Source: HK1 sp965221725 (GTDB lineage Bacteria; Pseudomonadota; Gammaproteobacteria; HK1). From it: a stretch of 64,000 nucleotides of DNA. Shown here one piece after another: positions 27,368 to 35,026 of this stretch; the stretch's first letter is position 1; each line of letters starts with the position of its first letter. The translations under genes were made by a program, and so were the position numbers. The stretch lies in assembly GCA_965221725.1 (NCBI GenBank), contig OZ244909.1, positions 3,038,001 to 3,102,000 on the forward strand. The letters are read 5' to 3'. The notes under the pieces were generated by a model. The model was not told the DNA's origin. It was given only the letters and a program-made list of their open reading frames with translations, and made no database searches.

Positions 27368-29029
27368 ATGAGTGACCACAATGGTGACCAGAAGAGCTTG
27401 TTGCTGAAGATCCGGGGCCTTCGCATCGAAGGCCGGGCCGATGAGAAGTGGTTCGAGATCGTGCACGGGGTGGACCTCGATCTGCACCGCGGCGAGGTCA
27501 TGGGCCTCATCGGGGAGTCCGGGGCCGGGAAGTCGACCATCGGGCTCGCGGCCATGGGCTTCACCCGCGACGGCTGCCGCATCTCCGGCGGCTCCATCGA
27601 GTTCGACGGCATGGAGCTGACCTCCTCGCCGGAGGAGGATCTGCGGATGCTGCGCGGCGCGCGCATCGCCTACGTGGCGCAGTCCGCCGCGGCCTCGTTC
27701 AACCCCGCCCACAAGCTGATCGACCAGCACACCGCGGCGCCGGTGCAGCACCGGATCAGGACCCGCAAGGAGAGCGAGGCGGACGCGATGGAGCTGTACC
27801 GGCGCCTGCGCCTGCCCAACCCGGACGAGATCGGCTTTCGCTACCCGCACCAGGTCTCCGGCGGACAGCTCCAGCGCGCCATGACCGCGATGGCAATGAG
27901 CTGCCGGCCCGACCTCATCATCTTCGACGAGCCGACCACCGCGCTCGACGTGACCACCCAGATCGAGGTGCTCGCGGCCATCCGCGACATCGTCGACCAG
28001 TTCGACACCGCCGCGCTCTACATCACGCACGACCTGGCGGTGGTCGCGCAGATGGCCGACCGCATCAAGGTGCTTCTGAAGGGCGACGAGGTGGAGGAGG
28101 CCGACACCCGCTCCATGCTCGCGAACCCGCAGGAGGACTACACCAAGTCGCTGTGGGCGGTGCGCAGCTTCCAGCGTCAGCAGAAGCCGCCGGCCGAAGC
28201 CGGAGAAACACCGGTGATCTCGGTGAACGGGGTCAGTGCCTCCTATGGTCCGGTCAAGGTTCTGGAGGACGTCTCCTTCGCCATCCACCGCGGGCGCACC
28301 GTGGCGGTGGTGGGCGAGTCGGGCTCGGGCAAGTCCACCGCGGCGCGATGCATCACCGGCCTCCTGCCGCCGACGAAGGGCGACATCCGGCACAACGGCC
28401 AGGTCCTGCCCGCAAGCTTCAGGAGCCGCTCCAAGGACCAGCTCCGCCAGGCGCAGATGATCTATCAGATGGCCGACACCGCGCTGAACCCGAAAAAGCG
28501 CATCGGCGAGATCATCGGGCGACCGGTGGCCTTCTACCGGGGACTGCGGGGCGCGGATCTCAAGAAGCGGGTGGACGAGCTGCTCGACCAGATCGAGCTC
28601 GAACCCTCGCAGTACTACCACCGCGTCCCGTCGGAGCTGTCCGGGGGGCAGAAGCAGCGGGTCGGCATCGCCCGGGCCCTTGCGGCCGAGCCCGAGTTCA
28701 TCATCTGCGACGAGGTCACCAGCGCCCTCGACCAGCTCGTGGCCGAGGGGATCCTGAAACTCCTCGACCGCCTCCAGGAGGAACTGAACCTCGCCTACAT
28801 GTTCATCACCCACGATCTGGCCACGGTGCGCTCGATCGCCGACGAGGTGGTGGTGATGAAGGAGGGCCGGGTGGTCGAAGCGGGCCCGAAGGACGAAATG
28901 TTCAGGCCGCCGCACCACGAGTACACGGACCTGCTGCTCTCCTCGGTTCCGGAGATGGACCCGGACTGGCTCGACGGGTTGCTGGAGCGGCGCGGCGTGG
29001 ACAACATCGGCGAGGCGGCGAGAAAGTAG
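27368..29029 (+). CDS. dipeptide/oligopeptide ABC transporter, dual ATPase
   Basis: 553 residues with two fused nucleotide-binding domains (GsiA type). First domain: Walker A GESGAGKST, signature VSGGQLQRAM, Walker B LIIFDEPTTALD. Second domain, from about residue 280: Walker A GESGSGKST, signature LSGGQKQRV, Walker B FIICDEVTSALD. The first domain's Q-loop reads YVAQSAAASFNP, as in oligopeptide importers. The gene starts four bases after the permease stop and completes the operon. Confidence 0.95.
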   Translation: MSDHNGDQKSLLLKIRGLRIEGRADEKWFEIVHGVDLDLHRGEVMGLIGESGAGKSTIGLAAMGFTRDGCRISGGSIEFDGMELTSSPEEDLRMLRGARIAYVAQSAAASFNPAHKLIDQHTAAPVQHRIRTRKESEADAMELYRRLRLPNPDEIGFRYPHQVSGGQLQRAMTAMAMSCRPDLIIFDEPTTALDVTTQIEVLAAIRDIVDQFDTAALYITHDLAVVAQMADRIKVLLKGDEVEEADTRSMLANPQEDYTKSLWAVRSFQRQQKPPAEAGETPVISVNGVSASYGPVKVLEDVSFAIHRGRTVAVVGESGSGKSTAARCITGLLPPTKGDIRHNGQVLPASFRSRSKDQLRQAQMIYQMADTALNPKKRIGEIIGRPVAFYRGLRGADLKKRVDELLDQIELEPSQYYHRVPSELSGGQKQRVGIARALAAEPEFIICDEVTSALDQLVAEGILKLLDRLQEELNLAYMFITHDLATVRSIADEVVVMKEGRVVEAGPKDEMFRPPHHEYTDLLLSSVPEMDPDWLDGLLERRGVDNIGEAARK

Positions 29030-29043
29030 GAGGGAGCCCATCC

Positions 29044-29943
29044 ATGACCGGAATTGCATTCATCGGCGTCGGCAACATGGGGCTGCCGATGGTCCGCAAC
29101 CTGCTCGCGGCCGGGCACGAGGTGCGCGCCTACGACGTCTCGCCCGAGGCGCTGGCCGAGGCGGTTGGAGCCGGGGCGAGCGAGGCGACGAGCCTGGCCG
29201 ACGCGGTGACCGGGGCGAAGGTGGTGATCACCATGCTGCCCGAGGGCCGGCATGTGCGCGCGGCGTACCTCGGCGACGGCGGCAACGACGGCATCCTCGG
29301 TCACGCCTCCACCGAAGCACTCCTTGCCGACTGCTCGACCATCGACATCGCGAGCGCCCGCGCGGTGGCCGCGGCGGCCGGGACGGCCGGCTACGAGATG
29401 ATTGACGCCCCGGTGTCGGGCGGCGTGTCCGGCGCCGCCGCCGGCACCCTCACCTTCATGGTGGGCGGCTCCGCGGCCGGCTTCGCACGGGCGGAGCCGA
29501 TCCTCGGCGCGATGGGACGCAATGTCGTCCACGTCGGGGAACCGGGCCACGGACAGGCGGCGAAGATCTGCAACAACATGATGGCGGGCATCGCGATCGT
29601 CGGCGCCTCGGAGGCGGCCTGCCTCGGCGAGGCGCTCGGGCTCGACGCCAAGACGCTCCACGGCGTCCTCTCCACCTCCTCGGGTCAGACCTGGATGATG
29701 GACAACATGTGTCCGGTTCCGGGAATCGTCGACATCGCCGCCTCGAACCGGAACTTCGCGCCCGGCTTCAAGGCGGCGCTCATGTCGAAGGATCTCGGGC
29801 TCGCCCAGAGCGCGGCCGCAGACACCGGTACCAGCACCCCGCTCGGCGCCGGCGCCGCCGCCCTCTTCCGCATGCTGTGCCACAACGGCGCCGGCGAACT
29901 CGACTGCAGCGCGGTGTACAAGCTCCTGCACGGGGATCTGTAG
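29044..29943 (+). CDS. mmsB: 3-hydroxyisobutyrate dehydrogenase-like NAD(P)-dependent enzyme
   Basis: 299 residues of the beta-hydroxyacid dehydrogenase family. The Rossmann motif is IAFIGVGNMGLPMVRNLLAAG, the substrate loop DAPVSGGVSGAAAGTLTFMVGG, and the catalytic lysine region GHGQAAKICNNMM. The closest named activity is 3-hydroxyisobutyrate dehydrogenase (valine breakdown), but tartronate semialdehyde reductases share these motifs. It follows the ABC operon by 14 bases with AGGAGGG upstream, so it is probably cotranscribed; the imported solute may yield its substrate. Confidence 0.88.
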   Translation: MTGIAFIGVGNMGLPMVRNLLAAGHEVRAYDVSPEALAEAVGAGASEATSLADAVTGAKVVITMLPEGRHVRAAYLGDGGNDGILGHASTEALLADCSTIDIASARAVAAAAGTAGYEMIDAPVSGGVSGAAAGTLTFMVGGSAAGFARAEPILGAMGRNVVHVGEPGHGQAAKICNNMMAGIAIVGASEAACLGEALGLDAKTLHGVLSTSSGQTWMMDNMCPVPGIVDIAASNRNFAPGFKAALMSKDLGLAQSAAADTGTSTPLGAGAAALFRMLCHNGAGELDCSAVYKLLHGDL

Positions 29944-30162
29944 CCCAGGGCCGCAAGCGCACTTTCGCGGTTCCGGCCGGCACCAGCGGACATTTCAGTC
30001 CGGGTGGCGCCGACCCCAGGACCGAGCCGGCCAGGGCGGACGAGCGGGTTGAGCAAAGGGTCGAACGGGCGGGTGGGCGCACCGATTCTTGCGCCGACAC
30101 GCAGTCCCTGCCATGGCTGTGATTCCCGCGAGCAGGACCGGCCGTGTCGCGCGGCTACCGCC

Positions 30163-30876
30163 TCAGACCGATACCGACAGATCCTGCAGCCACACCGGCA
30201 TCCGATCCAGCAGCCAGCCCTCGATCATCCGGTCGAGGTGGAACAGGATCGCGATGCCCACCACGAGCAGGATCGCGCCCATGAGGGGCTTCGCCCACGG
30301 CATCCAGGCCGCGAGCCGTTCGCGGCGGGCGCTCACTGCCCGCCGTGAGCCATAGGCAAGCGCTACCAGCACCGTCGACACCCCGACCCCGAACGCCAGC
30401 ATCGTCACCGTCGCCTGGGCGAGGCCCTCACCGCTCGCGGCAAGGCCGATGGCGCCGCCGAGGGTCGGGCCGACGCACGGCGACCACACCGCCCCGAGCA
30501 GCACCCCCACCCCGAACTGGCCGGCGAGCCCCGACCGCTCGCGGGCATCGATCCGCGAGTTCGCACGGCTCGCGAGCGGCGCGGCCAGCGTCGCCAGCGC
30601 GGCTTGCGCGCGCGGGACGAGCAACACCACCCCGAACCCCACCATCATGATCGCCGCCGCGCGGTTGATGGACTCGGAGCTGATATTCGCGAGATGCCCG
30701 AACGCAGTCACCGAAACCCCGAGCGCCGCGAACGAGAGGGTGAGCCCCGCCGCCAGCGCGAGCGGCCCCCACCGGCTGTTCCGGAGCGCCGCCGCGATCA
30801 CGATGGGCAGCAGCGGCAGCACACACGGATTGATGAGGGTGAGCACCCCGGCGACGTAGGCCCAGAGATACGTCAT
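30163..30876 (-). CDS. ccdA: CcdA-type cytochrome c biogenesis/thiol-disulfide transmembrane protein
   Basis: 237 residues with six predicted helices, the DsbD transmembrane-domain family. The two conserved redox cysteines are in INPCVLPLLPIV (residue 18) and WSPCVGPTLGG. CcdA moves electrons from cytoplasmic thioredoxin to extracytoplasmic thiol proteins. The next gene upstream on the same strand encodes an exported thioredoxin-like protein with a probable selenocysteine, its likely redox partner. Confidence 0.92.
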   Translation of the reverse strand: MTYLWAYVAGVLTLINPCVLPLLPIVIAAALRNSRWGPLALAAGLTLSFAALGVSVTAFGHLANISSESINRAAAIMMVGFGVVLLVPRAQAALATLAAPLASRANSRIDARERSGLAGQFGVGVLLGAVWSPCVGPTLGGAIGLAASGEGLAQATVTMLAFGVGVSTVLVALAYGSRRAVSARRERLAAWMPWAKPLMGAILLVVGIAILFHLDRMIEGWLLDRMPVWLQDLSVSV

Positions 30877-30918
30877 CGGTCAGTCCGGGTTAACCCGAAA
30901 ACTTCGAGGCGGGGCAGG

Positions 30919-30949
30919 CGCGAGAAACTCCGAGCCTGCATTTCTCGCG
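30919..30949. repeat. repeat family D, copy 1
   Basis: Hairpin-forming unit with arms CGCGAGAAA and TTTCTCGCG around CTCCGAGCCTGCA. A second copy is at 30992-31022. Both lie between the thioredoxin-like gene and ccdA. Confidence 0.6.
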
Positions 30950-30991
30950 ACGGCGCCAGAAGGAGCACCGGGTGTGCTGGATCGACGAGGG

Positions 30992-31022
30992 AGCGAGGAA
31001 CTCCGAGCCCGCATTTCTCGCG
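30992..31022. repeat. repeat family D, copy 2
   Basis: Near copy of the 30919-30949 unit (AGCGAGGAACTCCGAGCC, then GCATTTCTCGCG), same orientation, 73 bases away. Confidence 0.6.
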
Positions 31023-31031
31023 GTGGCCAGC

Positions 31032-31057
31032 GGCCCGAAGGCGGTTGCCTTCGGGCC
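31032..31057 (-). terminator. hairpin after the thioredoxin-like gene
   Basis: Perfect 11-bp inverted repeat GGCCCGAAGGC / GCCTTCGGGCC with loop GGTT, 16 bases after the leftward gene's stop. No T-tract follows, so it may be an mRNA stabiliser or weak attenuator before ccdA. Confidence 0.5.
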
Positions 31058-31072
31058 CGATTCCACCATCGG

Positions 31073-31474
31073 TTATGACACGGCAGACTTGAACAGGGAT
31101 TCGATGGCATCGGCGCCGGCCTCCCAGACCACCCTGCCGACTTCCTCCCCCCCGCTGAACATCACCAGGGTCGCCCGATTCCTGACCCCGAGTTCGCCCA
31201 CGATCGGGGCGTCGCTGAACTTGTCCCAGTCGACCTTCATCACCGTCACCGCCTGATACGCGGAATTGCTGTCGATGAGCGCACGCACGGTGCGTCCCTG
31301 TGCTCGACAGCTCCCTCACCAGGAGGTGTAGAAGTCGAGCAGAACCGGCCCGCCGCCTTGCCGGAGCTCGTCGAATGCCGTCCGGCTGTACTCGACCTCT
31401 CCCCCGCCGGCGAGAACCATTCCCGGCCCCGAGAGTGCGAGCGCCGATACGGCGAGAAACTCACGTCGTCGCAT
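31073..31474 (-). CDS. exported thioredoxin-like protein, probable selenoprotein (UxxC, in-frame TGA)
   Basis: About 133 residues if TGA at 31316-31318 is read as selenocysteine. The N-terminus is a signal sequence with RRREFLAVSALALSG (Tat-like). The thioredoxin core reads VLLDFYTSW-U-GSCRAQ, then KVDWDKFSDAP and ATLVMFSGGEEVGRV with the cis-Pro position replaced. In relatives the W is followed by Cys of CxxC, so the TGA replaces exactly the first catalytic Cys and leaves the second. After TGA the same frame stays open to the natural end. A SECIS-like hairpin follows at 31311-31268: 8-bp outer stem GCTGTCGA/TCGACAGC, inner stem ACGC/GCGT, loop ACCGU at 25-29 bases after TGA. A nonsense mutation is the alternative. 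Confidence 0.72.
31268..31311 (-). promoter_or_regulatory. candidate bacterial SECIS hairpin of the thioredoxin-like gene
   Basis: Starts five bases after the in-frame TGA. Outer arms GCTGTCGA and TCGACAGC pair perfectly; inside, ACGC and GCGT close a five-base loop ACCGU. The apical loop lies 25-29 bases after the TGA, within the range used by SelB-dependent elements, and contains GU. Assignment is by eye. Confidence 0.6.
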
Positions 31475-31535
31475 TGTGATGGACTCCTGATTCGATTGGA
31501 GACGGCCCCCCATGGACCGTTCTCGTAATCCTATC

Positions 31536-31622
31536 TCGGAAGTTTCACCGATTCACGGCTGCGGGCACGGATCCGACTGCTTTCGCCGCGCCCTCGCGCA
31601 TGTGGATCGGTGAAATTCCGGG
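31536..31622. repeat. repeat family B, copy 3
   Basis: Ends CGGAAGTTTCACCGAT and ATCGGTGAAATTCCGGG; interior CACGGCTGCGGGCACGGATC and GACTGCTTTCGCCGCGCCC. It is upstream of the thioredoxin-like gene. Confidence 0.75.
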
Positions 31623-31680
31623 CCATGCCGGACTCGACCGGATGCGGAGCGAATGTGACGGCGTCCCGCCATTCCCGCCG

Positions 31681-31785
31681 GCGGGAACATGCCCTCGAAA
31701 TCGCCCCGAACGGACGCGCCGGAGCTGGAAATCCCGCCGGAATCGCACCGCATGACGGCCTCTCGGAGCCCGGAGCGTCGGCGGG
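31681..31785. repeat. repeat family C, copy 1
   Basis: Contains CTCGAAATCGCCCCGAACGG, then GGAAATCCCGCCGGAATCGC, GCATGACGGCCTCT and GGAGCGTCGGCGGG. Related copies are at 32719-32812, 32951-32995, 61422-61499 and 62333-62367. Confidence 0.65.
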
Positions 31786-31810
31786 AAGACTGGCCGGCAT
31801 CGGTCTGCGA

Positions 31811-32251
31811 TCATGTGGTCGGCAACCCGTCCAGATGGCGCTCGACCCAACGTGCGAACTCCTCGAAATCATCGAGATTCTCGTTGAGCACCCGGGCGAC
31901 TACATCAAGGTCGACCTCGATGTAGTCATGTACAAGCACATTGCGAAAACCCGCGATTTGCCGGAACCGGGCACCGAATACGCCCGGCAGCACGCCCATT
32001 TCCCTGAGCCGATCGATCGCGGAAGCGTAATCCGAGGCCTCGCGACCGGCCGAGGTCGCGAGGTGGGTGGCGATGTCGATGGCGTTCTGGGCGCAGAGCT
32101 GCAGCCCATGCTCGACCGTCCAGCGAAGATCCATATCCACATGCAACCTCTCCGGTGTCGACCCGGAGTGGCGGCGCAGATTCGCGAGCGCCTCGCGCAG
32201 CGACGCGAGGTGTCGCCGCACCACCGAAACGTCGGTCCGTCCAGGGCTCAT
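31811..32251 (-). CDS. hepT: HepT-type HEPN ribonuclease toxin (DUF86)
   Basis: 146 residues. The HEPN active motif is GFRNVLVHDY at residues 101-110 (R103 to H108, then Y110), the RxxxxHxY arrangement of HepT. HepT cleaves RNA and is neutralised when MntA adenylylates the Tyr of this motif. The start overlaps the mntA stop by four bases (ATGA). The pair is one of two MntA/HepT modules in this window. Confidence 0.9.
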   Translation of the reverse strand: MSPGRTDVSVVRRHLASLREALANLRRHSGSTPERLHVDMDLRWTVEHGLQLCAQNAIDIATHLATSAGREASDYASAIDRLREMGVLPGVFGARFRQIAGFRNVLVHDYIEVDLDVVARVLNENLDDFEEFARWVERHLDGLPTT

Positions 32252-32679
32252 CGACCGCGGGCCGCGGCCGAGCGCCTGACAGCCGCCATCTTTGCAAGCT
32301 GCGGCACGAAGTCGCAGTAGCGGGAGATGGCCCGGCCCTCACGTGCCGTCGTCGCTCGCAAATCGCGGGCGAGAAGCCGCTCGCCGTCGCGCAACACCCG
32401 GTGATAGAGCAGCGGTGGCGAGCGGTTGAGCACGACGACGTCCACATCGTTGGAACCGAGGCCAGCCATGAGGTCGGTGGTCAGATTCGCCCGATAGCCG
32501 TAGCCGGTGTCGTCGGCTCGGGTGTCGTCGATATAAACAGCAACATCGATGTCGCTGTGAGGTTGCGCCCGCCCTCGCGCATGCGAACCGAAGAGGTAGG
32601 CCTCCAGAATTTCCTCGCGAGGGTCGAGCAGATCAGCGAGACGCACAGCCAGGCGCCGATCGGCACTCATCGCGCCCAT
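32248..32679 (-). CDS. mntA: MntA-type nucleotidyltransferase antitoxin
   Basis: 143 residues from ATG 32679, chosen for the GGGAGGGA ribosome site seven bases upstream. The minimal nucleotidyltransferase motif is YLFGSHARGRAQPHSDIDVA: the GS at residues about 31-32 and the DxD (DID) twelve residues later. It adenylylates and silences the HepT toxin encoded by the overlapping downstream gene. A third acidic residue lies in NDVDVVVL. Confidence 0.9.
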   Translation of the reverse strand: MGAMSADRRLAVRLADLLDPREEILEAYLFGSHARGRAQPHSDIDVAVYIDDTRADDTGYGYRANLTTDLMAGLGSNDVDVVVLNRSPPLLYHRVLRDGERLLARDLRATTAREGRAISRYCDFVPQLAKMAAVRRSAAARGR

Positions 32680-32718
32680 TTCCGTCCCTCCCGGCCAGTC
32701 CCACGGAGGGGAAGCCTG

Positions 32719-32812
32719 CGCCCGAAGTCGCCCCGACCGGATGCTCCGGAGGTTGAAATCCCGCTGGAATCGCAGCGCATGACGGCCTCTTGGAGTTCGA
32801 AGCGTCAGCGGG
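32719..32812. repeat. repeat family C, copy 2
   Basis: CCCGAAGTCGCCCCGACCGG, TTGAAATCCCGCTGGAATCG, GCATGACGGCCTCTTGGAG and GCGTCAGCGGG align with copy 1. It is upstream of mntA. Confidence 0.65.
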
Positions 32813-32950
32813 AACCGCTGCATCCCGCCCATGGGCGCATGAGACACCGCGGACCGGTCCGCATCAACCACCCGCGGGCGAAAGTGTTGCCGCTGGTCGC
32901 CGCCGCCGGCCGCCGGTCAATTCGCGTCGGGCCGGAACGGGCTCTCCATC

Positions 32951-32995
32951 TCGCCCCGACCGGATGTTCCGAAGGTGGAAATCCCGCCGGAATCA
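32951..32995. repeat. repeat family C, copy 3
   Basis: Shorter copy: TCGCCCCGACCGGATGTTCC, then GTGGAAATCCCGCCGGAATC. It lies between mntA and the sulfatase gene. Confidence 0.6.
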
Positions 32996-33052
32996 CTTGA
33001 GGGCGTGGTCTCTCGGGGCGGCGTCGGGCACTGCCGGCCGCATGGCCGCAAC

Positions 33053-34579
33053 TCACTCCCTGCCGCCGGTAACCGGCCCGCGGTCGGTCAGTTCGATGTG
33101 GGTCAGGGTGCGGTCGAGGTGTTCGGCGCGCCACGCGAGCAGGGCCTCCGCGCAGGCGAGCCGGACATCGCGCCAGGCCGGATCGCCGGCGCGGTCGATG
33201 AGCTCGCCGGGGTCGTGCTCCAGGTCGAAGAGCAGCGGCGGCAGGCCGGCGAAGTGCACGTACTTGACCCGCTCGGTGCGGTGTACCGCGAGGTTGCAAC
33301 GCTCGGCCTGGAGTCCGAGCGTCCTCTGCGCGCGCCCGGTCGCGACCTCGCGAAAGTCGAACTCCCAGTGGACGGCTTCGCGCCACGCTCGGGGGGCGTG
33401 GCCGTCGAGGAACGGGACCAGTGAGCGCCCGTCGAGCTGGTGCGGCACCGGGGCGCCGATCGCCTCGAGGATCGTCGGCATCACGTCCACCGCTTCGGTG
33501 AACGCACCGACGGTGGTGCCGTGCGCCGCGGGCCGGCTCGGGTCGCGCACGATCAGCGGAATGTGAAAGCTCTGGTCGAAGTAGCCGCCCTTCCCGAACA
33601 GATGATGGTCGCCCATCATCTCGCCGTGGTCGGTGGTCAGCACGATCAGGGTGCGGTCCCAGGCACCGCAGGCCCGCAGCGCCTCGACAATACGCCCGAT
33701 GTGATCGTCGATCTCCGCGATCAGCCCCCAGTAGGCGCGGCGGATGGCGTGGGTGTCCTCGGTGCGCCAGTCCGTCGCCGAACCCTGCGCCCCCTGCCGA
33801 AACCCGCCCTTGCCGAGATGGTCGAAGAGGTGGTCGAGCCAGGGGTGCTGCGCCCGTTCCGCCGTCACCCCGCCCGCCGCGCGCACGAAGTCCGGGCCGG
33901 CGTGCGAGTCGAAGCGTTCGTGGTACGGCGCGGGCGCGATGAACGGCGGGTGCGGCGCAAGCCAGGAGATGTGCGCGAAGAAGGGGCGATCGCGGCGTTC
34001 GGACAGCCAGCGCAGGAACGACTCGGTGAGGTATGCGGTCGGCGAGTCCTCGGCGCGGTAGAGCGCGGGAGCGCCGCTCGGCGGATCGGCGGGTCCGGTG
34101 ACGGGCGCGAAGAGGGTCAGCGGGTCCTCGTCAGGGATCGCAACCCCCCGCGCCGCGAGCCACGACCGCCAGTCCTCGTACCCGTCTCGCAGCTCGGCGC
34201 GCGCCTCCATCCCCGGCAGGACGCTCTCCCAGGTCAGGAGCGCCGGGTCGGCGGGGTGGTGGGCGCGGGGGTCGACGCCGGTGTCGGTATAGCCGAACAG
34301 CGTCGGGGCATGGCCGACGCGGCGGGCGGCGAGGGCGATGTTGTCGTGACGCCGGTCGAGCGGAGTGCCGTTGCGGCACACCCGGTGGTTCATCTGGTAG
34401 AGCCCGGTGTAGAGCGAGGCGCGGGCCGGCGCGCACGGTGCGGCCTGAGTGTAGTGGCGCCGGAACAGCACCCCGGCCGAGGCGAGGGCATCGATGTTCG
34501 GCGTGCGCACCACCGGATGCCCCACCGCGGAGAGACAGTCCGCCCGCCACTGGTCGGCCGTGATCAGCAGGATGTTCAT
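33053..34579 (-). CDS. sulfatase/phosphonate monoester hydrolase family protein
   Basis: 508 residues from ATG 34579 (MNILLITADQWRADCL). The Cys-type active site is C49-A-P-A-R in QAAPCAPARASLYTG; this Cys must be oxidised to formylglycine for activity. Metal ligands are D9 region (TADQ) and the C-terminal LTTDHGEMMGDHHLFGKGG. The length and DHHLFGKGG stretch resemble phosphonate monoester hydrolases as well as arylsulfatases, so the substrate is open. No signal peptide is visible, suggesting a cytoplasmic enzyme. A formylglycine-generating-enzyme-like gene is upstream on the same strand. Confidence 0.9.
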   Translation of the reverse strand: MNILLITADQWRADCLSAVGHPVVRTPNIDALASAGVLFRRHYTQAAPCAPARASLYTGLYQMNHRVCRNGTPLDRRHDNIALAARRVGHAPTLFGYTDTGVDPRAHHPADPALLTWESVLPGMEARAELRDGYEDWRSWLAARGVAIPDEDPLTLFAPVTGPADPPSGAPALYRAEDSPTAYLTESFLRWLSERRDRPFFAHISWLAPHPPFIAPAPYHERFDSHAGPDFVRAAGGVTAERAQHPWLDHLFDHLGKGGFRQGAQGSATDWRTEDTHAIRRAYWGLIAEIDDHIGRIVEALRACGAWDRTLIVLTTDHGEMMGDHHLFGKGGYFDQSFHIPLIVRDPSRPAAHGTTVGAFTEAVDVMPTILEAIGAPVPHQLDGRSLVPFLDGHAPRAWREAVHWEFDFREVATGRAQRTLGLQAERCNLAVHRTERVKYVHFAGLPPLLFDLEHDPGELIDRAGDPAWRDVRLACAEALLAWRAEHLDRTLTHIELTDRGPVTGGRE

Positions 34580-34768
34580 CGGATCCGCCCCTCCGCCGTC
34601 GGTTCTCGTGGCCCGGATCTTCCGACATTCATCGGCCCGCACGGAAGGGCGACCCCCGACCGGAGGCCCGGAAGCGGTGTGCTACGCCTGATCGGTGCCT
34701 CGCTCTGCGCCCCACTCAGGAAACTACACCCGTTGTGAGTTGGACGCAGCACCCACTGCTGCCCGGTC

Positions 34769-34943
34769 CAGGGCCATTTCACGCTGGCCGAACCCCGGCC
34801 CGAAGTCGGTCGAGAGCATTCCGAGCGGCGCCTCGACGGTGTCCCGCACATGTCGTGAACGGCGCCCATTGGCCTGATTCGGAGCGATTCTCGCCGCCTC
34901 GGCGGTCGATTTCGATCTGGCGCGGTAGCGTGAAATGACCCTG
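34769..34943. mobile_element. MITE-like element with 17-bp terminal inverted repeats
   Basis: 175-bp non-coding segment bounded by CAGGGCCATTTCACGCT and AGCGTGAAATGACCCTG, inverted repeats that match at 16 of 17 positions. The outer right side repeats AATGACCCTG. No open frame is inside. No second copy is seen in this window. Confidence 0.5.
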
Positions 34944-35026
34944 AATGACCCTGGGGGGCGGGTCTGGCGTTATCTGTTTCGGCAGCGCAAGGTAGGCACA
35001 ACGGGCCGGATTTCACGTGGCGGGAC

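Noticed and set aside
31246..31464. Frameshift explanation for the thioredoxin-like gene
   Set aside because: The sequences before and after the TGA are in the same frame, so only the TGA codon separates them; no shift is needed.
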